64,000 bases of DNA from Cherax quadricarinatus (Eukaryota > Arthropoda > Malacostraca > Decapoda > Parastacidae): assembly GCF_038502225.1 (NCBI RefSeq), contig NC_091369.1:4315017-4379016 (forward strand), given 5' to 3'. The translations under genes were made by a program, and so were the position numbers. Shown one piece after another: positions 46,501 through 61,500 of this stretch. Numbering within the stretch: the first letter of the stretch is position 1; each line of letters opens with the position of its first letter. The notes below the pieces were generated by a model that ran no database searches, was not told the origin of the DNA, and saw only the letters and a list, made by a program, of their open reading frames with translations.

Positions 46501-49500
46501 TTGGGGGCCTGACGAGCTGTTGGAGCATGTATAGGGTAACATTTTGTGAAGGGATTCAGGGAAACCGGTTAGCCGGACTTGAGTCCTGGAAATGGAAAGT
46601 CCAATGCCTGCACTTTAAGGGAGGACTTTGGGATATTGGCAATTTGGAGGGATGTCTAACAGCTGTTGTATCTGAATGCCTCTACAAAGACAGTGGTTAT
46701 GCTTGTGATGGTGAAAGTGTTGAATGATAATGAAAGTTTTTTCTTTCTTTTTGGGTTTTTCTTTCTTTTTTGGGTCACCCTGCCTTGGTGGGAAAAAAAG
46801 AACCCCTATATCTGTGGGTCTGGTTTCCACGGTTTCTGTTATCCAGGGTTTACTGTGGCCAGAAAATTAGCCTTAATTTTGCTTAATAATGACATTAAAG
46901 CAGAAAAGTAGTAGTGTTGGTAGTTTTTTGAAGCCTAAGAGAAGCTATGAAGTGTTTCCTGTCAGTGAAAAAGTCCTAATTCTCCACTTATTGTGCATAA
47001 TTTACCAATTAAACTTTATCTTAGGTAAGTACGTAAACAAAAATGACTTACATAATGTATAGGGTTTACTACTATCCATGGTTTCGGGCATCTACAGTAG
47101 GTCTTGGAATGTATCCCCTGCAAATACATGGGGGACTACTGTAATAATTTTGCTTAAAAAAGTCTCATGGGTCATTGAAGTTTTTCCCTTTTAATTTATG
47201 ATTTATTTATTTTTTCAGCAAACCGGCCATATCCCACTGAGGCAGGGTGACCTAAAAAGAAAAATGAAGGTTTCTCTTTTTAAATTTAGTATTGTATACA
47301 GGAGAAGGGGTTACTAGCCCCTTGTTCCCAGCATTTTAGTCGCCTCTTATAACACACACAGCTTATGTAGGAAGAGTTCTGTTCCACTGATCCATGGAGT
47401 AAATTTTAGTTATATTACATATTTATTTTGTAGGAAGATAAATTTATTTATTGCTTTTTTAATGTATTATAGTCTTCCTTCATGAGATGAAACCTAAAAT
47501 CTTGAAGGACTTGTTATGATTATATTTTGTGTTGATTTGAAAATAGAATCAATAGGAATAATATCCACAGTTATTGGGTGTCCAAGATTTTGTAGATAAA
47601 TAGTCATTTTGCCTTCATAGGGAAGTGGAGAAGAATCCTTCCTTCGTTAGTCATGTGTGTCGTAAGAGGCGACTAAAATACCGGGAGCTAGGGGCTAGTA
47701 ACCCTTTCTCCTGTATAAGTTGCTAAATGTAAAAAAGAAGAAAAACTTTTGTTCCTTCTTTTTTGAGTCACTCTGCCTTGGTGGGAGACAGCCAGTGTGT
47801 TTAGAAAACAAAAAAATAGTCATTTGATCTATTCATGGCTTGCAGATGCAGAGTTAGAAGAGATAAGGAAAGGCCATGGGGGAGAAGTTCATGAATATGA
47901 TGCATAATGTGTCATGCTAGATATTTATAGTGAGTTGAGGTATCCTGGTGTGTTAATACTTTTGTCTTGTTTCAGGTTTATGAATTATGTCTTCATTTTA
48001 GCAAATCTTCGGATCACAACATAGTCACTGCAAGTTTAGAAACACTTCAGGTGAGTACTCACTGTGTTTACAACTTCCTTGAATGTAGTCAGTTCACAGT
48101 GAAATGCATTGTAAATTATTTGAAAGTTTTGTGGTCACAGTGGTGGTCCATGCTAACTTCCCTATGGTATTGAGAAAAATACCTAGTTGGTTGAATCTTA
48201 GAGCCAGCTGGCCAAGTGGTTAATGCACTGGCCTGGGTTCAACCCTCACTCATTCCATGGTTTAGTTGAATGTTTTGTGTTTCCTGATACTTCTTTGGTA
48301 TTTGTTGTTCATACAGCTTGTGTGTTCTTTGGCAGTTCTGGTACTGTATCTATCAGAACATTTCAACATTTTAAACATGTTATAAACATAAAGTGCCTTT
48401 GTTCCACACTGATCACCATGTTGTATTTCAAAATGTCCTGCAGACACTGCTTCAGAACCCACCAGTAGCTCTCCTCCTGACTCTCACTTCTCCTGAGGGG
48501 ATCACACGCTCGAGGATCATGGCTGATCCTCGAGCTAGTCTGCTTTCATCAAGAGTGTCCAGTGAGTGAGCTTTATGGATATATATATATCTATATATTA
48601 ATTAATAAATGCATGATTGAAGACTGCTATTTTAAGAATAGGGAGCTAGTATTACTAAATCATATCACATGGTCAGTAGCTGAAAAGGCTATAATACATG
48701 GCAGAATGTCAGGATGCTACTCAGTTGACAGACACCAGAGTACCTATTTACTGTACTGATATATGAATGTGTAAGACTTGCCCATATATATCTACTCATC
48801 TGGGATTGAACCAGGGTCTTTTAGTTGTGAGCTGAAAGTGTTACCACTGAGCTACTAACCACTGAATTTATATGTGATATGCCTTTAGTGTGATGATGTC
48901 ATCTGTATTTATATGCATGAATCCTGGAATGTACATGACAAAAATTGATGACCCCCTCACAGGAGGTTTCTTGATTCTGGCAAGGGGCTCTTGATCGAAG
49001 GAATTGAACTAATGCTCCAATTCCTTGAATTAAGCCTGAATTCCATCTGTTAAACCATGATTGTGTTTTCTTTAATCTGATGTGAATATTCACCTTTTTT
49101 TTATGTAGTAAGCTTCCAGTTCAGGGCATTTGTTTCTTTTGGGTATATTTTTTGTTATACTGTATTTTGCAACTAAAAGTTTTGATCATTTTATTTTTTT
49201 GACAAAATTAATGTACAGACAACTTTTACAAATTGTTTAGTGTGCTTGAATCTTCATTAACAGAAGGGTTTTGGGTGTACTTACAATTTTGGTAGCTTAT
49301 GTAGATACGGAAGTTATGCGCCTGATATCTCATTCTTTCAGTTCATTGATAAATATTGTTTTCTTCTTTCAGGTCAGATCAGTGTGGCTCCATCACTGTT
49401 TGAAGAGGATAACTTATTATTAGATCTGGAAGGTGGCAGTGGGAGAGTTAGTATGGACATGGACACCCCTGATGAAAAACTCGATTTTGAGGAGAGTACA

Positions 49501-52500
49501 AAAGAAGAAGATGACAAAGGAGGAGGAGGAGGAGGAGGAGGAGGGGGAGGGGGAGGTGGAATAGGAGGAGGAGGAGGAGGAGGAGGAGGAGGAAGTGGAG
49601 GAAGCACAGAAGTACAGCCAGCTGACACTGCTGTAGATGAAACTGATAGTAGAGTTAGTGCTTTATACTCCAGCATTGAAATTGGAAAACTTACAGGTGT
49701 GTTTATGCAAACTCCCACTGTTTCCTGATTCAAGATCTATGTATTTGCTCTTTTTCTTACATAGTATATAAAGCTGGTTTCTGAGATACATATACAGAAT
49801 GTGACATTTCCAGCATTTACTCAAAGATTGTTTTAAAAATGCTGTAAAAAATTTTTTTTGCTTGATTAAAGTGCTTGAAGAGTGTGTGTTAATATTAAAG
49901 GTGTTTTTGAAAGAGGAGAAAATTGTAGTTGAGAGGATTTGGTCATGTGGAAAAGTTAAGCAAGATTTAACAAAAAAAGGCACAATACCTGGAGGGTGTT
50001 GCAGGGGTCATCACCCCCTGGCTTGGTCGTAAACATCAGATGAATGGAAGATGTACGGAATTTCTGACGAAGGATTGAAAGGATGTTGTGAATGAGGTGT
50101 TGAGGGGTCGGGAATTGAACATCCAGCAAGCGTGTATGAGTACATTAGATCAGGATGGTGGCAAGAGATGCTTGGAATTTGGTGTTATGTTGGAGTACCT
50201 ACAGTTTTGTCATCTGGTGGGTGTATTACTGTATGATCTAGTAGGTATGTTACTGTATGATTTAGTGGGAATGTTGCTGTACAATTTAGTGGGTGTGTTC
50301 CTATATGATTTCATGAGTATGTTACTGTATGATTTAGTGGTTGTATTCCTGTATGATTTAGTGGGTGTGTTATTATATAATTTAATGGGTGTCTTACTGT
50401 ATGATTTAGTATATCAGCATTAGACCATGATTTTTTTCTGTACCTTTCCATTTTCTATTTTTTTTTTTTTGCTATTATATTTTTTCAACGTGTGTTACAG
50501 ATACCTCTGTGCTTTTTGGTAGAGGAGAGATAAATTTAAATGGTGAGAAACGTTGCATTGAACGTGACAAGAGGAAACACATTTACCACATATCATCTCA
50601 TTCTCATAATAAATCCCTAGAAGACAAATCAGTCTCCATTGATAAGGTAGGTCCTGGTTCAAAGTAAGATAAATTTTTGTCTTCTTCTTCTTTCAACAAA
50701 CTGGCCATATCTCACCAAGGCAGGGTGGGCCAAAAAGAAAAACAAAAGTTTCTCTTTTTGAATCCAGTAATTTATACAAAAAAAGGGGTTACTAGTCCCT
50801 TGCTCCCGGCATTTTAGTCACCTCTTGTGACACACATGGCTTACGGAGGAAGAATTCTGTTCCACTTCCCCATGGAGAAATTTTTGTCAATAATTTAAAT
50901 ACATATAAAAAAATACGAGCAGCTTGTTGTGACTGTACATTACAAAATGAAAGGCTTTGTAAAAAGAAATATAGTCACTGTGAGGGGTATATTTTATGAA
51001 AGTGTTGGAGATAGGTTTTTTTTATTTTTAGAAATTCTTGAAAGAACCATAAGGAAGATTCATGGAAGACTGAGGTTACTCTCTCTGGCTTAAACCTCTA
51101 GAGCAGAGGTTCTTAACTGGGGGTATGGGAACCAAATAATGGGAATATGGGACTCGATCTTTGAAAATTTAAAAAAAAAAAGTTGTGGTTAAATTTGAAT
51201 AAAATATCAGCTGTTCTGTTCCTGCCTCTCCATTTGTAAAATAGAACCAAGCCATAACGGCTTGACAAAGCACCTGGAGAACGGAATGTTGCCACAGTAA
51301 AATGCCACATTAGTTGCACTTGTATCCTTTTACCTAACATAAAACCAAGCTATTGACATCTTTTGAAGTCATACTGGTACCTAATAGGACTGGTGGTGAT
51401 GGTGATGATTTCAACAGTTTAGTGAAGGGGGTATGGGGACATATTGAGAAATCCATTAGGGTCTGTAATTATGAAAAGGTTAAGAACTCCATCTCTTAGA
51501 GATAATGGTAAACATTGATTTATTGACTATAGACAGCTGAATTGTTTATTAGAGTGCTTTTTGTTTAGTGGAAGAGGCAAAAATATATACCATTTTGCTT
51601 GACACATTATTTGATTAGAATGATAAGATGTTGGATTTATTAATGAATAATGTTGCCTTTATTCAAGTGAAAGTTCTAGATGTATTTCACAGTAATGTAA
51701 AATGTTCTTTTGTAGGATTAGTTATACCCTTTTTTTATATATATTCAGAGGCACTTTGTTTATGCCTGCTCTTTCTCAGGCAATTTGAGTGCATATTATT
51801 GTCTTAACATTTTTGTTAAATTTAGGTAGTAGGTTGGTAGACAGCAGCTGCCCAGGGAGGTACCACCATCCTGCCAAGTGAGTGTAAAATGAAAGCCTGT
51901 AATTGTTTTACATGATGGTAGGATTGCTGGTGTCTTTTTTCTGTCTCATAAACATTTAAGATTTCAGGTACATCTTGCTACTTCTACTTACACTTAGGTC
52001 ACACTACACATACATGTACAAGCATATATATACACACCCCTCTGGGTTTTCTTCTATTTTCTTTCTAGTTCTTGTTCTTGCTTATTTCCTCTTATCTCCA
52101 TGGGGAAGTGGAACAGAATTCTTCTTCCGTAAGCCATGCGTGTTGTAAGAGGTGACTAAAATGCCGGGAGCAAGGGGCTAGTAACCCCTTCTCCTGTATA
52201 TACAGTGGACCCCCGGTTAACGATATTTTTTCACTCCAGAAGTATGTTCAGGTGCCAGTACTGACCGAATTTGTTCCCATAAGAAATATTGTGAAGTAGA
52301 TTAGTCCATTTCAGACCCCCAAACATACACGTACAAACGCACTTACTTAAATACACTTACATAATTGGTCGCATTCGGAGGTAATCGTTATGCGGGGGTC
52401 CGCTGTATTAATAAATTTAAAAGGAGAAACTTTCATTTTTCCTTTTGGGCCGCCCCGCCTCGGTGGGATACGGCTGGTACGTTGAAAGAAAGAAAGATTT

Positions 52501-55500
52501 TTGTTAAAAGTTTCACAAATTTGAATAATGTTATTTCAGCTAAATATTGTGTGAAATTAATACAAAGGTTTATAGCAACAATAATGTGGTAATTTAATAA
52601 TAACAAATGTCTAAAAAACTGCACAATAATAGGTTTAATTCTTAATAAGTTTTAGGATAATTATTAAATGTGATTTCTGTTGTCCTGCAGCCAAGTGGTT
52701 CAGTTGGCTCTTTCTTGGATGAAGATCTTCCTGTACGGTATCTCGTACGATACCTGACTTCCTCATTCCTTTTATCTGGGCATGCTGGGTTATTAGTTCC
52801 TGACCGGGCAGTCCGAGTGAGCGTCAAAGTGTTGGCTCTTAACTGTGTAGGGTTGGCTGTGATGGTGATGCCTTCTCTGATGGCTGAACCTCTCTATACA
52901 GATGCAATTGGAGAATTGGGTAAGTCACTAGTTTCTGACAGTGAGTTGATTGCATTTTTGTTTGCAGTGTAATTAGGGTATTTTCTGTGGTAATATTGGT
53001 AAGTTAATAATAAGACAGTATAATACAGTAACTGGAACCGGCTGGGTTTGATTAGTACTTGAGGTACTGAGGCAAATTCTTGGGTAGTTGTGGAAAAAGG
53101 TTGGACAAATACATGGGTGGTTTTTATAAGGACTTGCCTTGTATGGGCCAGTAGGCCTTCTGCAGTGTTCCTCCATTCTTATGTTCTTATGAAACGTATG
53201 ATGATGTTTCAGTCCGACTTGGACCATTAACAAGTTGGACGGAAATGTCATCACAAGTTTCATTCTCCTATGTGTCGGTATTTGTGTATTGGTGAGTAGC
53301 TTTTATTCCGATAGGTTAGGGATGGTGAGTTAGTCATGATGATAAATTGATTGGGTTGTTGCTGTTAAAATTAACAAGTAATTTATTAAATTATTTTGTT
53401 CTTCCAAAGACTTCCTGACTCACAAATTAAACATTTACATAGAAAATCCAAGTTCAGAATCCTGTAATATTTTGATCATGATTTTGCATTAGTTAGAATT
53501 TTGTCTAAAACAATTGATAAAAGAAGATTAACAAAATTTAGCATTAATACTAAGCTTGAAGAAAACTGGTAGAAAAATTGTGCCAGGTTACAGTAATTTA
53601 AGATTAAGGCACATATGCATTAGTTTCACCTACTGTGTTGGCAAAACGTTTTATCAATAAAGATACCCAGCTGTTGCACATGTCCTAATCTTCAACTTGT
53701 TGGTTTTTTAAACTGTTTTCAACAATAAGGACAACATGGCATGATTAACATGCAATGTGAATTGTGTATTGTATATTGGGAAGCAAATCCAGAGTTATAC
53801 TAACTGGATGAGTTAATGTAGCTATGGATGTGCATTGCCATGGACAGCAGTTCGGTTCCTAGTATGCCTTAAAGAATTTGTTACTTGTATGATATGGTGA
53901 GATTCTCATTTTAAACAGTCTAAATGTTATTAGGAGAATATATAGTTAATTGACCATTCAGGGTGTATGGCATACTATGAAGCAAAACATTATTGCTTGA
54001 AGCATAACCCTTAAACTGTCCAAACAGATTTACGATCACATGCGTAGTGCTCCAAAAGTAGATCTACCTTTTTTTTTTTACGTATTTTCAAATATAACAA
54101 AAAAAAAATAGATCAAGTTTTTTTACACGTTTTCAAATGTAAAAAAAAAATGATCTTCATTTTTTTACATACTTTCAAATGTTGAAAAAAATGTAGAGCT
54201 ACTTTTGGACAGCTTAAGGGTTAAGTAGAAGACAATTTTGTACGAGAGCCTTACAGATACTATTTTGCATTAATTCTTTCATTAGTAAATATGGCCCAAT
54301 TTTTTTAAAATGACTAGCATTGTTTTAATTGTATAGTCTTCTAATCTCCTGACACACAACTTTGCTCATGCACACCATAATATGCGACTCTCTCATTGTT
54401 TCAGAGCTACAGCAACACATTGATGATGTTTTGAGGTTTCATAGTCATTCCGACCCTCAGCTTGGAGCAAGTGTGGGCACTGTCATTGGACAGTTCATTC
54501 GTGCCAGTCTTGTCCATGGATGTGGACAGTATAATGACTTTGGTCGACCGGGGTTACCTTTATCTTCACTTCTTGAAGTCCTTTGCAAGGTTAGCACATG
54601 GCTGTCTTGCTTGCATGTCAGAAATCTGATTTGAATTAAAAATTCTGAATTTGTGAAGAAATTTGTGTAAGAGAGATATTGTTGCATTTATTTGCAGCAA
54701 GTATTAATGTCTTATTATACATACAGTTTATAATTGCCTCTTGAATATCCTGATTTAGTATAAAGACAATTGTAAGGTATGGTTTGAGAGATGGAAATAG
54801 ATAGATATACTGTATATGACACATGGAGGCATTCCTCTCCATTTGTTTGGGAATCAGTTTTGAGATCTTTGAACATCACTGGGACTACAGTCACTGGGGT
54901 AATTTAAGCTCTTGGATGAAAAATGAGGATTGTGAAGAGAAAATGTTTTTCTAAATTTACTTATAATATTGGTATCTTTTTTTTTCAACACATTGGCTGT
55001 CTTCCACCAAGTCTAAGTGGCCCAGAAAAGAAAGAAACGGTTTCACCATCATTCACACATAATCACTGTTTTTGTAGAGGCACTCAGATATGACAGTTTA
55101 GATGTCACTCCAGACAGTCATTATAAATATAGGATACAAAGAATTCTGCAGCAGTTGTTTAACACAGTGTAAACAGCTTTCTCCAAAGAACTATAGCTGT
55201 CCTCCCCTTCCTTGACTCAAACTTGATTTCAGTACCTTTCATTCCCCAGAGGATTTATAAGTTTTGTGGGGTTTAGCGCTTTCCCATGAGTATACCGGGT
55301 ACTATTACTACTAGCAATATATAGAATGAAAATTAATATATTGTATCATTACAGTTGCTTGTACACGAGTCAAGTGTAACAGCACGTGGAGCTCTGGGTG
55401 GTCTGGGGCTCTGCCTGGGTGAGCTACTTCACTCGTTGCATGCCGCAGTCATACTGTCTGTTTTACCGCATTTGGTAAATACAGCCTCAAATCTATATTG

Positions 55501-58500
55501 GTTGGTCAAAGTAAGTTACTTTGTATGAGTTCTAGTATTATTATTTTACGATTTTAAAATACACAGTTCCATATTTGTGTACGTAATCAAAGTCATGATT
55601 TACATTCATGTTTGGTGTGTATCTTGCTGTGTCAACAGTATTCATATTTCAGGTTGAACTGTGTGATCTCCTCTCAGGATTGCCTCTGAGTTATACAGAC
55701 CATGTAGAGAGTAGCAGCAGCTACAGCACTACAGGAAGTTCCATTCCACTTAGACCTGCCGACAGGTTTTCTCATCGTGTATTAACAGCAGTTCTTATTC
55801 CTCTCCTGGCCGATCAGGACCCCAGAGTTCGTTCAGCAGCTGCTTCAGCTTGTGTCAAGTAAGTTAAGTACGAGAATTTTGTCAGCTGACACCTGTTGGA
55901 GTGTGAGCAGGGTAATATTTAGTGAAGGGATTCAGGGAAACCGGTTATTTTCATATAGTCGGACTTGAGTCCTGGAAATGGGAAGTACAATGCCTGCACT
56001 TTAAAGGAGGGGTTTGGGATATTGGCAGTTTGGAGGGATATGTTGTGTATCTCTATGCGTATATGCTTCTAAACTGTTATATTCTGAGCACCTCTGCAAA
56101 AGCAGTGATAATGTGTGAGTGTGGTGAAAGTGTTGAATGATGATGAAAGTATTTTCTTTTTGGGGATTTTCTTTCTTTTTTTTGGGTCACCCTGCCTCGG
56201 TGGGAGATGACCGACTTGTTGAAAAAAAAAAAAAAAAAAAATATTTTTATATGTGTATGCTTCTAAACTGTGTATTCTGAGCACCTCTGCAAAAACAGTG
56301 ATAATGTGCGAGTGTGGTGAAAGTGTTGAATAATGATGAAAGTATTTTCTTTTTGGGGATTTTCTTTATTTTTTGGGTCACCCTGCCTCGGTGGGAGACG
56401 GCCGACTTGTTGAAAAAAAAAAAAAAAATTGGACTTGAGTTCTGGAGGTGGGAAGTACAGTGCCTGCACTTTAAAGGAGGGGTTTGGGATGTTGGCTGTT
56501 TGGAGTGACAACTAAACTGTCGTATCTGGGCGCCTCTGCAAAGACAGTGAATATGTGTGAATGATGGTGAAAGTGTTGAATGATGGTGAAAATGTTTCTT
56601 TCATTTTTGGGTCACCCTGCCTCGGTGGGAGATGGCTGACATGCTAAACAAACAAAAAAAATATTTGGATCTTTACTGATATGTTATGGCAGGAAATTAA
56701 TTAGTATGTACTGTCTATCACCAATCATTGAAAAATATCTGGACCTAGAACCTTTTGAAGTGACCAAATTTCTAGCCAAAAAAGAGCAAAACACAAAAAT
56801 CAGTGAAACAAACCATGGATTAGGTGGGGTTTGAACTCATGGCAAGGAAGTACTACAACTCCAGGTCAGTATGTAAGTCACTCGAGTGGGTTACACACTG
56901 GCTTGGAGTTTTATGACTCGCCATGAGTCTAACTTCACCCATTCTGTGGTTTGCAGTTGTGTTATTACAATTTCATGTGTCACCAATGAAATGTCATAAA
57001 ATATAACGTCAGCTTCAAGCTTGCAGCTCGGCACCAGAGCCAGTCAGGCGTCCCTGAGATCTTCCGGACCAAGTCTCTCTTATCTATACCAGTATACTGT
57101 TGTAGTGTGATGGGTTATAAAATACACTATTATGGATGTGTAAGCAGTGAAATTTTTGACCTTACCAACTCATACAAATGGAAAACAAGCCTTTCTTCAT
57201 TACTGTTGGCTGTATACTTTTGTATCTAGCACGGACAACATTGTGTTTTTGCTAAAATAATTTTATACAGTTTATAAATACATAAGGAGTTCAGTACTGT
57301 ATACTGAAAATACATCAGTGCAGTAATGTGATACTGAAGCTGTTTTTAGATATCACTTTCATTTTAATTTGTTTTTTCCAGATTAGTACCTGAAATAATG
57401 AGCAGTGGAGACTTGATACACAAAGTGGCTTCCAGTCTTGTGCATAGTGGCTGCCTTAAAGGGGATAAAGAGGATTTGGGAAATAACCCACAATCACTTC
57501 AACACTGGTCTTGTAGGGGTCTTCCCTCGTTGCCAGTTGCACCACTTCATCGTCTCTTTACTGTGAGAAACATTACTCCACCTGAATGGTAAATGCTTAG
57601 TGTAAAATTATTCTGTTGTAGTATTAATCTTGTACAGTACTGTCAAGTGACAGTGTGAATGATGTGAAAGTGTTCCTTTTTTGGGTCACCTTGCCTTGGT
57701 GGGAGACGGCCAGTGTGTTACAGCAAAAACCGCCATAAAGTTGGTGATTTAGATACATGTGCAACACCTGTGTATCTTTATTTTGAAGAAATTTTTTCCA
57801 GTCAAGGCTGAGGAACTGATTACTTTATCTTCTGCTGTCTCTGGTTAATAAACTTTACATATTGAATTGAAAAAGCCACTGGTTGCACATGTATCTGATT
57901 CATAAAGTTTATACTACTGTGTGCTGATGATTCACAGAATCATTAACAGATATATTTACGATACAGCAAATGTAGTACAGGTGTCCATAATTTATGCTGT
58001 GGATATGTTCCAAACCCTTGGCATGTGTAGTTGGCTCAGTCAGCTCATAAATACTTAAAAACACATAATAAGTATCTTCATTGTGCTTTGTGAACCATAC
58101 TGAGCTCGTATGGCTATCATAAATTGCATATATGGAATTACCAATAGAAACGTGACATCGCATAATGGTGAATACAAATAAAAGGAGGTAGATTTGTACA
58201 TTTCATTCTGCAAAATGCCATACTGTACAGTCAGATTAGCAGTACATTTGGCAGCAGTGGTTTTCCTGTTGGACTGATGATTTATGAAGAGGCTTGAAGG
58301 TAGGTGTTACTGTAGAGTAGGGATGCACAGGCTCTATGTATGATGTTTTCCTCCACCATGAGGCCTGGTCATGGACCAGGCCACTGGGGCATTGACCCCT
58401 GAAACACCCTCCAGGTATACCACCTCTTGCTGTCAACCTGAGCACTGAATGAAATATGCCTACACACACATTTTACTATTTCATGGTTTATTTCTGAATT

Positions 58501-61500
58501 TGTACATTTTTTGTTCTTGCAAAACCTTATGAATGTGTCATTTCTTACAGCCACGGTTCAGCACAAGGCCCAGCAGCATCACAGGTGTCACATTCTCTCT
58601 CACGCCTTATCTATGCATTCACTACTCACTTAATGAGTACCAATAGCAAGTTTTTAATGGTTTGTATCTAGTATTTAGTTGTTGAAATAACTTTGACTTC
58701 AAAATATTTGAAAGTTATGATAATTCTTTGTACAATTCATAATTTTTATAATTTTCTTTTACAAAAAGAGTTTCTCTGACTAATGAATATTGCATGTTAA
58801 AAAAATGTGTGCAATTAAATTTACCAGAGGTGAGCAAGAGTAGCTATGGGGAGGACTTTAACCCTTAAACGGTCCAAACAGATCGATGTTCAAATTCATA
58901 GTGCTCCAAAAGTAGATCTACTTTTTTTTTCATATTTTCAAATTTTTTTTTTTTTTTTTTTTTTCAACAAGTCGGCCGTCTCCCACCGAGGCAGGGTGAC
59001 CCAAAAAAAGAAAGAAAATCCCCAAAAAGAAAATACTTTCATCATCATTCAACACTTTCACCACACTCACACATTATCACTGCTTTTGCAAAGGTGCTCA
59101 GAATACAACAGTTTAGAAGCATATACGTATAAAGATACACAACATATCCCTCCAGACTGCCAATATCCCAAACCCCTCCTTTAAAGTGCAGGCATTGTAC
59201 TTCCCATTTCCAGGACTCAAGTCCGACTATATGAAAATAACCGGTTTCCCTGAATCCCTTCACTAAATATTACCCTGCTCACACTCCAACAGATCGTCAG
59301 GTCCCAAGTATCATTCGTCTCCATTCACTCCTATCTAACACGCTCATGCACGCTTGCTGGAAGTCCAAGCCCCTCGCCCACAAAACCTCCTTTACCCCCT
59401 CTTTCCAACCCTTTCGAGGACGACCCCTACCCCTCTTTCCTTCCCCTATAGATTTATATGCTTTCCATGTCATTCTACTTTGATCCATTCTCTCTAAATG
59501 ACCAAACCACCTCAACAACCCCTCTTCTGCCCTCTGACTAATGCTTTTATTAACTCCACACCTTCTCCTAATTTCCACACTCCGAATTTTCTGCATAATA
59601 TTTACACCACACATTGCCCTTAGACAGGACATCTCCACTGCCTCCAACCGTCTCCTCGCTGCTGCATTTACCACCCAAGCTTCACATCCATATAAGAGTG
59701 TTGGTACTACTATACTTTCATACATTCCCTTCTTTGTCTCCATAGATAACGTTTTTTGACTCCACATATACCTCAACGCACCACTCACCTTTTTTCCCTC
59801 ATCAATTCTATGATTAACCTCATCCTTCATAAATCCATCCGCCGACACGTCAACTCCCAAGTATCTGAAAACATTCACTTCTTCCATACTCCTCCTCCCC
59901 AATTTGATATCCAATTTTTCTTTATCTAAATCATTTGATACCCTCATCACCTTACTCTTTTCTATGTTCACTTTCAACTTTCTACCTTTACACACATTCT
60001 CAAACTCATCCACTATCCTTTGCAATTTTTCTTTAGAATCTCCCATAAGCACAGTATCATCAGCAAAAAGTAACTGTGTCAATTCCCATTTTGAATTTGA
60101 TTCCCCATAATTTAATCCCACCCCTCTCCCGAACACCCTAGCATTTACTTCTTTTACAACCCCATCTATAAATATATTAAACAACCATGGTGACATTACA
60201 CATCCCTGTCTAAGACCTACTTTTACCGGGAAGTATTCTCCCTCTCTTCTACACACCCTAACCTGAGCCTCAGTATCCTCATAAAAGCTCTTTACAGCAT
60301 TTAGTAACTTACCACCTATTCCATATACTTGCAACATCTGCCACATTGCTCCTCTATCCACTCTATCATATGCCTTTTCTAAATCCATAAATGCAATAAA
60401 AACTTCCCTACCTTTATCTAAATACTGTTCACATATATGCTTCAATGTAAACACTTGATCTACACATCCCCTACCCACTCTGAAGCCTCCTTGCTCGTCC
60501 GCAATTCTACATTCTGTCTTACCTCTAATTCTTTCAATTATAACCCTACCCTATACTTTTCCTGGTATACTCAGTAAACTTATTCCTCTATAATTTTTAC
60601 AATCTCTTTTGTCCCCTTTCCCTTTATATAAAGGGACTATACATGCTCTCTGCCAATCCCTAGGTACCTTCCCCTCTTTCATACATTTATTAAACAAAAG
60701 TACCAACCACTCCAACACTATATCCCCCCCTGCTTTTAACATTTCTGTCATGATCCCATCAGTTCCAGCTGCTTTACCCCCCTTTCATTCTACGTAATGC
60801 CTCACGTACCTCCACCACACTTACATTCTGCTCTTCTTCACTCCTAAAAGATGGTATACCTCCCTGGCCAGTGCATGAAATTACCGCCTCCCTTTCTTCC
60901 TTAACATTTAAAAGTTCCTCAAAATATTCTCGCCATCTACCTAATACCTCCCTTTCCCCATCAACTAACTCCCCTACTCTGTTTTTAACTGACAAATCCA
61001 TACTTTCCCTAGGCTTTCTTAACTTGTTTAACTCACTCCAAAATTTTTTTTTATTTTTTTTTTTACACGTTTTCACATGTAAAACAAAAAAAAAAGATTA
61101 CATTTTTTTACATACTTTCAGATGTTGAAAAAACGTATATACATATACGTTTGGACCATTTAAGGGTTAATGAGCAGTTTAGTAGATGTCTTGAGGAATA
61201 CATGAGAAAAGTCCCAACAAAATTGTACATAACTTGTATAGAAAGCCATGGTTAAAGTTTTCTGCTGTATGCTATCATAAGATAACTTTGTTTCCCATTA
61301 GAATGTGTGTTTAGCACAGTGGCCATCTACACCCGAGGCAGGGTGACTTGAAGAAAAATGAAACGCAAAGTTTTCCTTCTTTAGGCAACGTAAAGTTTTC
61401 CTTCTTTAGGCAACGTAAAGTTTTCCTTCTTTAGGGGAAGGGGATACTGGCCTCTTGCTCCCAGCATTGTTGTCGCCTCATACAACACACATGGCTTACC

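Larger units (their letters stand above)
58858..61170. mobile_element. piggyBac-like MITE, copy 3, split by LINE-C2
   Basis: TTAA at 58858-58861 and 61167-61170 with CCCTTAAACGGTCCAA and the reverse TTGGACCATTTAAGGG. The MITE interior (AAAAGTAGATCTACTT; AAACGTATATACATATACGT) is interrupted by LINE-C2 between about 58940 and 61060, in its T-run. Confidence 0.85.

Noticed and set aside
48790..48865. tRNA gene
   Set aside because: A and B boxes are present but the acceptor stem does not pair and it lies within an intron beside SINE debris; a tRNA-derived SINE is more likely.
49374..49733. Minus frame with a long polyproline tract
   Set aside because: Antisense of the HTT exon 7 polyglycine codons; the plus-strand exon has matching phases and splice sites.
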